In this document: positions 6,808 to 9,611 of the stretch, piece after piece | How positions within the stretch are numbered: the first letter of the stretch is position 1 | How the letters are laid out: every line of letters starts with the position of its first letter | DNA from: Opitutaceae bacterium | GTDB taxonomy: Bacteria; Verrucomicrobiota; Verrucomicrobiia; Opitutales; Opitutaceae | Assembly (NCBI GenBank): GCA_023269455.1 | Contig: JAHFTG010000071.1 | Span: 1 to 9,611 of the forward strand | Reading direction: 5' to 3' | DNA length: 9,611 nucleotides | Notes under the pieces: generated by a model | The model's input: the letters and a program-made list of their open reading frames with translations, nothing else | Database searches by the model: none | What the model was told of the DNA's origin: nothing | Translations under genes and position numbers: made by a program

Positions 6808-7971
6808 ATGTCCGCCCCGTCCCAGCCCCGCGCCCGCTTGCTCACGCTGCTTTGCTACGGCGCGATGATGAGCCTCGCCATCGGCATCAACCTGCTGCCC
6901 GTTTTCCTGACCACGCTCAGCTCGATTTACGGCGGCGTGAGCGGGCTCACCCAAGAACAGCTTGGACGACTCGGCGGCATCGCCTTCGCCGGTCTCGTCA
7001 TCGGCATTCTCGTGACCGGCCCGCTCGCCGACCGCTGGGGCGCCAAGCTCTTCGTCCAACTGGGCAACGTGTTTCTCTTCGTCTCCCTCATCGCGATGGG
7101 CTTCGCGCCGAGCTACGCCATGTTGGAGATCGCGGTGTTTCTCATGGGCCTCGGGGCGGGCGTGCTCGACATGGTGCTCAGCCCCATCGTGTCCGCGCTC
7201 AACCCCGCGCGCCGCGCCGTCGCGCTCAACTGGCTGCACTCGTTCTACTGCGTGGGCGCGGCCGTGACCGTGCTGGCCGGCACGCTGGCGATGCGCGCCG
7301 GTCTCGGCTGGCGCGGCTCCTGCCTCGTGCTGCTACCGCTGCCGGTCGGCCTGATGATCGCCTTCGCCCCGCTGCGTTTCCCCGCGCTCTCCACCGAAGG
7401 CGGACGCACCTCGCTGCGCACGCTCTTGAAAAAACGCTGGTTCCTCCTCGCCATCTCCGGCCTGTTCCTCGGCGGCGCGACCGAGATCGGCATGGCGCAA
7501 TGGCTGCCCGCCTACGCGGAAAGTTCGCTCGGCTTCTCAACGTGGGTGGGCGGCGGCTCCCTGCTGCTGTTCTCGGTGGCGATGGCGCTCGGACGCATGG
7601 CCGTGGGCGTGGCGGGCAAACGCCTGCATTCGTTTGAAATCATGGCGTGGAGCTGCGGCACGACGGTCGTGCTGTTTTTGCTCGGCTCATTTTTGCCCAT
7701 TCCGCCGCTCGCGCTCGCTTGCTGCATTCTCGCGGGCTTCACCGGAAGCTGCCTGTGGCCCACGATGCTGGCGGTGACGGCGGATCGCTATCCCGAAGGC
7801 GGCGCGAGCATGTTTGGCGCGCTCGCCGCGATGGGCAACGCCGGTGGCATCGTCATGCCGTGGCTCGTCGGCTGGGTCGCCGATTTGACGAACCTCCACT
7901 GGGGCCTTGCGCTCGCCGCGCTCGCGCCCGCACTCATGCTGCCGCTGGTGATACGACTGCGCGCGACCTGA
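6808..7971 (+). CDS. MFS transporter, fucose permease-like (substrate unknown)
   Basis: The 387-residue protein is an inner-membrane major facilitator carrier with about twelve hydrophobic helices in two halves joined by a short loop after residue ~195 (STEGGRTSLRTLLKKR). The MFS motif A is GPLADRWGAK (71-80) between helices 2 and 3. NWLHSFYCVGA (141-151) and WPTMLAVTADRYP (317-329) resemble the FucP/GlcP-like sugar-porter branch, so a sugar or other small organic solute is likely; the direction of transport is not visible. The start at 6808 is chosen because it puts MSAPSQPRARLL directly before helix 1. Upstream ATGs at 6718 and 6736 would add arginine-rich residues and the first would overlap apt. 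It converges with the glycosidase-like gene, with only 2 bp between the stop codons. Sugar specificity is inferred weakly from family resemblance. Confidence 0.85.
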   Translation: MSAPSQPRARLLTLLCYGAMMSLAIGINLLPVFLTTLSSIYGGVSGLTQEQLGRLGGIAFAGLVIGILVTGPLADRWGAKLFVQLGNVFLFVSLIAMGFAPSYAMLEIAVFLMGLGAGVLDMVLSPIVSALNPARRAVALNWLHSFYCVGAAVTVLAGTLAMRAGLGWRGSCLVLLPLPVGLMIAFAPLRFPALSTEGGRTSLRTLLKKRWFLLAISGLFLGGATEIGMAQWLPAYAESSLGFSTWVGGGSLLLFSVAMALGRMAVGVAGKRLHSFEIMAWSCGTTVVLFLLGSFLPIPPLALACCILAGFTGSCLWPTMLAVTADRYPEGGASMFGALAAMGNAGGIVMPWLVGWVADLTNLHWGLALAALAPALMLPLVIRLRAT

Positions 7972-7980
7972 ACTCAGGTC
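7965..7980. terminator. Inverted repeat containing both convergent stop codons
   Basis: GACCTGA (7965-7971) and TCAGGTC (7974-7980) form a perfect 7-bp inverted repeat with a 2-base centre; realistically a 6-bp stem with a 4-base loop. GCGC at 7961-7964 and 7984-7987 could add an outer stem after a 3-base bulge. The TGA stops of the plus-strand transporter and the minus-strand glycosidase-like gene are both inside it. There is no T-run on either side, so it is not a canonical intrinsic terminator, but it is placed where a shared bidirectional one would be. Confidence 0.4.
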
Positions 7981-9266
7981 CGTGCGCGCAAACGCAGCCG
8001 CTCGGCGCGGGCGTTGATCTGCGCAAAAAGCTCCGTGTGCTCGACCGCCTCGCGGTCGTCCACGTGGACCAGCCCCACGCCAAACGGCGGCACTTCGTCC
8101 ACCTCGTCCGCCCAGCGCGCCCACTCGTAACCGATCACCGCCGGATGCGCGCACGCGGCGGCGAGCGCCTGCCGCCCGTCGCGCAACATGCGCTCAAGCC
8201 GCGTGGGCCCGGATTGAATTTTAAACGGCGCGGTGCGAAAGCGTTCGTTGGACAACCCAAACGACGTGAGCAGCAGCGGCATCCCCGCGACGCTGGCATA
8301 AATCTCCGCGTGCAGCGCGAAGTCCGGCCCGTGGCAGTGCCACGACACCACATCGACCTGCGGATAAACGCACTCCGCCAGCACCGTTGCGCCAGGTGGC
8401 TCCGCAAACCGGCAACCTAACACGAGATGCTGCGGATCATGCCGCCGCAACGCCGCCGCCGTGGCCTTGAAATACCGGTGCGCCACCTCGCGCGCGAACC
8501 GCTCGTGATCGCGCAGATAGCCCGCCGTCGCCAGCGGACGCTCCTCCAACGTGCGCTGGCGGACGACTTCCTTGTTGGGCAGATCGAGACTCCACGCCCG
8601 CCCGAGCGCAGCCAGATTGCCCCCATACGGTGCGAGCACGAATTCCCAAGCCGCATGATAGGCGGCGAAGCCCGGCTCCAAGCTCAGGCAAACTTGGAGC
8701 AGCGAAGGCCGATCAGGACGCGGCGCGCCCCAACCCAGCGCATCGTCGGTAAACGTGCCGATGAACCCGGCGCGCCCCGCCCACGTCGCCGTGATTTTTT
8801 GGGCATGAAGATCACACAGCCCTGCCCAGCCGGAATCAAAAACGTCGGGCAAACTCACGCCGTGCGCATGAATGACCGGCCCGCCCGCATGCCGGAAATC
8901 CGCCAGCGCCGTCGCATACAAACCGGAGCCCGCCAGCGCGGGTTCAGCCCACGGGCCCAGCGTGTTGACCTGCCAGTGACGCAACCTCTGCAACACCGCC
9001 CGCGCGAACTCGACCGAGTCCTCGTATCCGTAAAGCTGATCCACCGCGACCGCGTAGGCCCCGCGATGCGCGGCGGGCACACCGGCGCGGCCGTAGCGGT
9101 TGACCGCCGCGACACTCTTCGCGAAGAACGGCTGGTCGTGCGGATCGAGCAGCCACCATTGCCCGCCCGCCGTCTGGCCGACGCGAAAAAAACCGGCGGC
9201 TCCCCGCAGGCTTTCAGGTTTGAACGAACGAAGAGTAAGAGGCTCCGCAGCGCGGGCTTTCGCCAT
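7974..9266 (-). CDS. Agarase-like (GH50-type) TIM-barrel protein, catalytic residues apparently lost
   Basis: This 430-residue protein without a signal peptide resembles the (beta/alpha)8 proteins related to GH50/agarase-like glycosidases. Near the N-terminus GGQWWLLDPHDQPFFAKSV (34-52) matches their 'G.WWLvdPdG.pFf..Gv' opening. HPAVIGYEWARWAD (374-387), then FGVGLVHVDDREAVEHTE (395-412) and a helix with INARAERLR match the usual closing blocks. As I recall the family, the acid/base glutamate lies in 'F.DNE..W' and the nucleophile in 'P.l..EF.f'; here the blocks read FTDDALGWG (172-180) and PLLLTSFGLSNE (330-341), with Ala176 and Ser335 at those places. If aligned correctly the protein is not a normal retaining glycosidase and may bind sugar or be a pseudoenzyme. 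It probably follows the flavin reductase gene in one transcript (52-bp gap) and faces the MFS gene. Fold moderately sure; function unknown. Confidence 0.65.
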   Translation of the reverse strand: MAKARAAEPLTLRSFKPESLRGAAGFFRVGQTAGGQWWLLDPHDQPFFAKSVAAVNRYGRAGVPAAHRGAYAVAVDQLYGYEDSVEFARAVLQRLRHWQVNTLGPWAEPALAGSGLYATALADFRHAGGPVIHAHGVSLPDVFDSGWAGLCDLHAQKITATWAGRAGFIGTFTDDALGWGAPRPDRPSLLQVCLSLEPGFAAYHAAWEFVLAPYGGNLAALGRAWSLDLPNKEVVRQRTLEERPLATAGYLRDHERFAREVAHRYFKATAAALRRHDPQHLVLGCRFAEPPGATVLAECVYPQVDVVSWHCHGPDFALHAEIYASVAGMPLLLTSFGLSNERFRTAPFKIQSGPTRLERMLRDGRQALAAACAHPAVIGYEWARWADEVDEVPPFGVGLVHVDDREAVEHTELFAQINARAERLRLRART

Positions 9267-9318
9267 GAGGCAAACGCTAGCGGCAAGCGGCGGCGGATGG
9301 GAAGCCCGCAGGCAAGAA

Positions 9319-9611
9319 TCAGCGATCCGGCCGCTTCACCGCGAAACGATCCCGCGTGGTCACGTAGTCGTTCCCGCCGAGCCGCCCGATGGTGTCGAGC
9401 TTCGCCGCGTCGATTTCGCCGTCGGCCCCGAGCACGGCTTCGCTGACGTGCAGCGCGACGATGCGGCCGATGATGAGATTGGCGCCGCCCGCGCCTTCGC
9501 CGATGTGGATGATCTGGTGCAGCACGCATTCAAACGACGCCGGCGCGATGGCCACGCGCGGCGGGCGCACCCGCGTGCTCGGCGCGGCGGTGATGCCGAA
9601 CGCCTCGAACT
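9319..9611 (-). CDS. Flavin reductase-family protein (FMN-binding split barrel), C-terminal part
   Basis: The last ~96 residues of a minus-strand gene whose start lies beyond the right edge; the frame is open to the window end. It shows the C-terminal half of the DIM6/NTAB flavin-reductase split barrel. FEAFGIT and APST at the cut end are followed by SFECVLHQIIHIGEG, the IIGRIVALHV strand, a VLGADGEIDAAKLDTIGRLG stretch and the typical closing RLGGNDYVTTRDRFAVKRP. Homologues bind FMN and either supply reduced flavin to partner monooxygenases or act as stand-alone FMN oxidoreductases; no partner monooxygenase is in the window. The stop codon lies 52 bp upstream of the agarase-like gene on the same strand, so co-transcription is plausible. 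An internal GTG at 9570 is not a likely start because conserved residues continue upstream of it. Confidence 0.85.
   Translation of the reverse strand, partial: FEAFGITAAPSTRVRPPRVAIAPASFECVLHQIIHIGEGAGGANLIIGRIVALHVSEAVLGADGEIDAAKLDTIGRLGGNDYVTTRDRFAVKRPDR

Noticed and set aside
6726..6845. Extended N-terminus for apt starting at 6845
   Set aside because: The 40 added residues are arginine-rich, do not belong to Apt and would overlap the start of the divergent transporter.
5532..7637. A 701-codon open frame on the plus strand running across the dehydrogenase, apt and the first two thirds of the MFS gene
   Set aside because: It is antisense to two confidently identified enzymes and out of frame with a third gene. 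Its translation is Arg/His/Ala-rich without family motifs, a usual by-product of high-GC coding DNA.
8427..9446. A 339-codon plus-strand open frame opposite the agarase-like gene
   Set aside because: Its translation is Arg/Pro-rich low complexity and it overlaps the flavin reductase as well; the minus-strand proteins show conserved family blocks.

Overview
The window is GC-rich chromosomal DNA from a Gram-negative bacterium: it carries a TonB-dependent outer-membrane receptor and an outer-membrane-type lipoprotein. The strong C/G preference at third codon positions, the scarcity of Shine-Dalgarno sequences and the gene mix (YXWXGXW-repeat lipoprotein, agarase-like TIM-barrel protein) suggest a Verrucomicrobiota member, perhaps Opitutaceae. 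That assignment is inferred from style and was not tested by any search. There are ten protein-coding genes, the first and last cut by the window edges. I see no rRNA, tRNA, CRISPR array, insertion sequence or prophage gene.

Left part (1-3099): the C-terminal ~500 residues of a TonB-dependent receptor, then a 101-bp AT-rich spacer with a 9-bp inverted repeat, a possible -10 box and a 12-bp perfect palindrome lying over the next start codon, then an AAA/DUF4143 ATPase gene. This ATPase gene is visibly lower in GC than everything around it (about 48% in one sampled line against about 67% in the receptor gene), so it looks like a horizontally acquired single-gene insertion.

Middle (3100-5154, all +): a CRM-domain RNA-binding protein (YhbY) and the ribosome-assembly GTPase RsgA form a small ribosome-biogenesis pair. 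They are followed by a 162-bp spacer with short repeats and a T-rich tract, and by a short proline-rich lipoprotein with YXWXGXW repeats.

Right part (5155-9611): adenine phosphoribosyltransferase (apt) and a D-2-hydroxyacid dehydrogenase lie on the minus strand 15 bp apart, probably one transcript. A 12-helix MFS transporter diverges from apt on the plus strand. It meets, tail to tail with 2 bp between stop codons, a minus-strand cytoplasmic protein resembling agarase-like (GH50-type) TIM-barrel glycosidases. Both catalytic glutamates appear to be replaced in that protein. A flavin reductase-family gene lies just upstream of it on the same strand and runs off the window.

Most of the window is ordinary metabolism and ribosome assembly. 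The items most worth a second look are the apparently inactivated glycosidase-like protein and the AT-rich ATPase gene with symmetrical sites at its start. No clearly new multi-gene system is visible.
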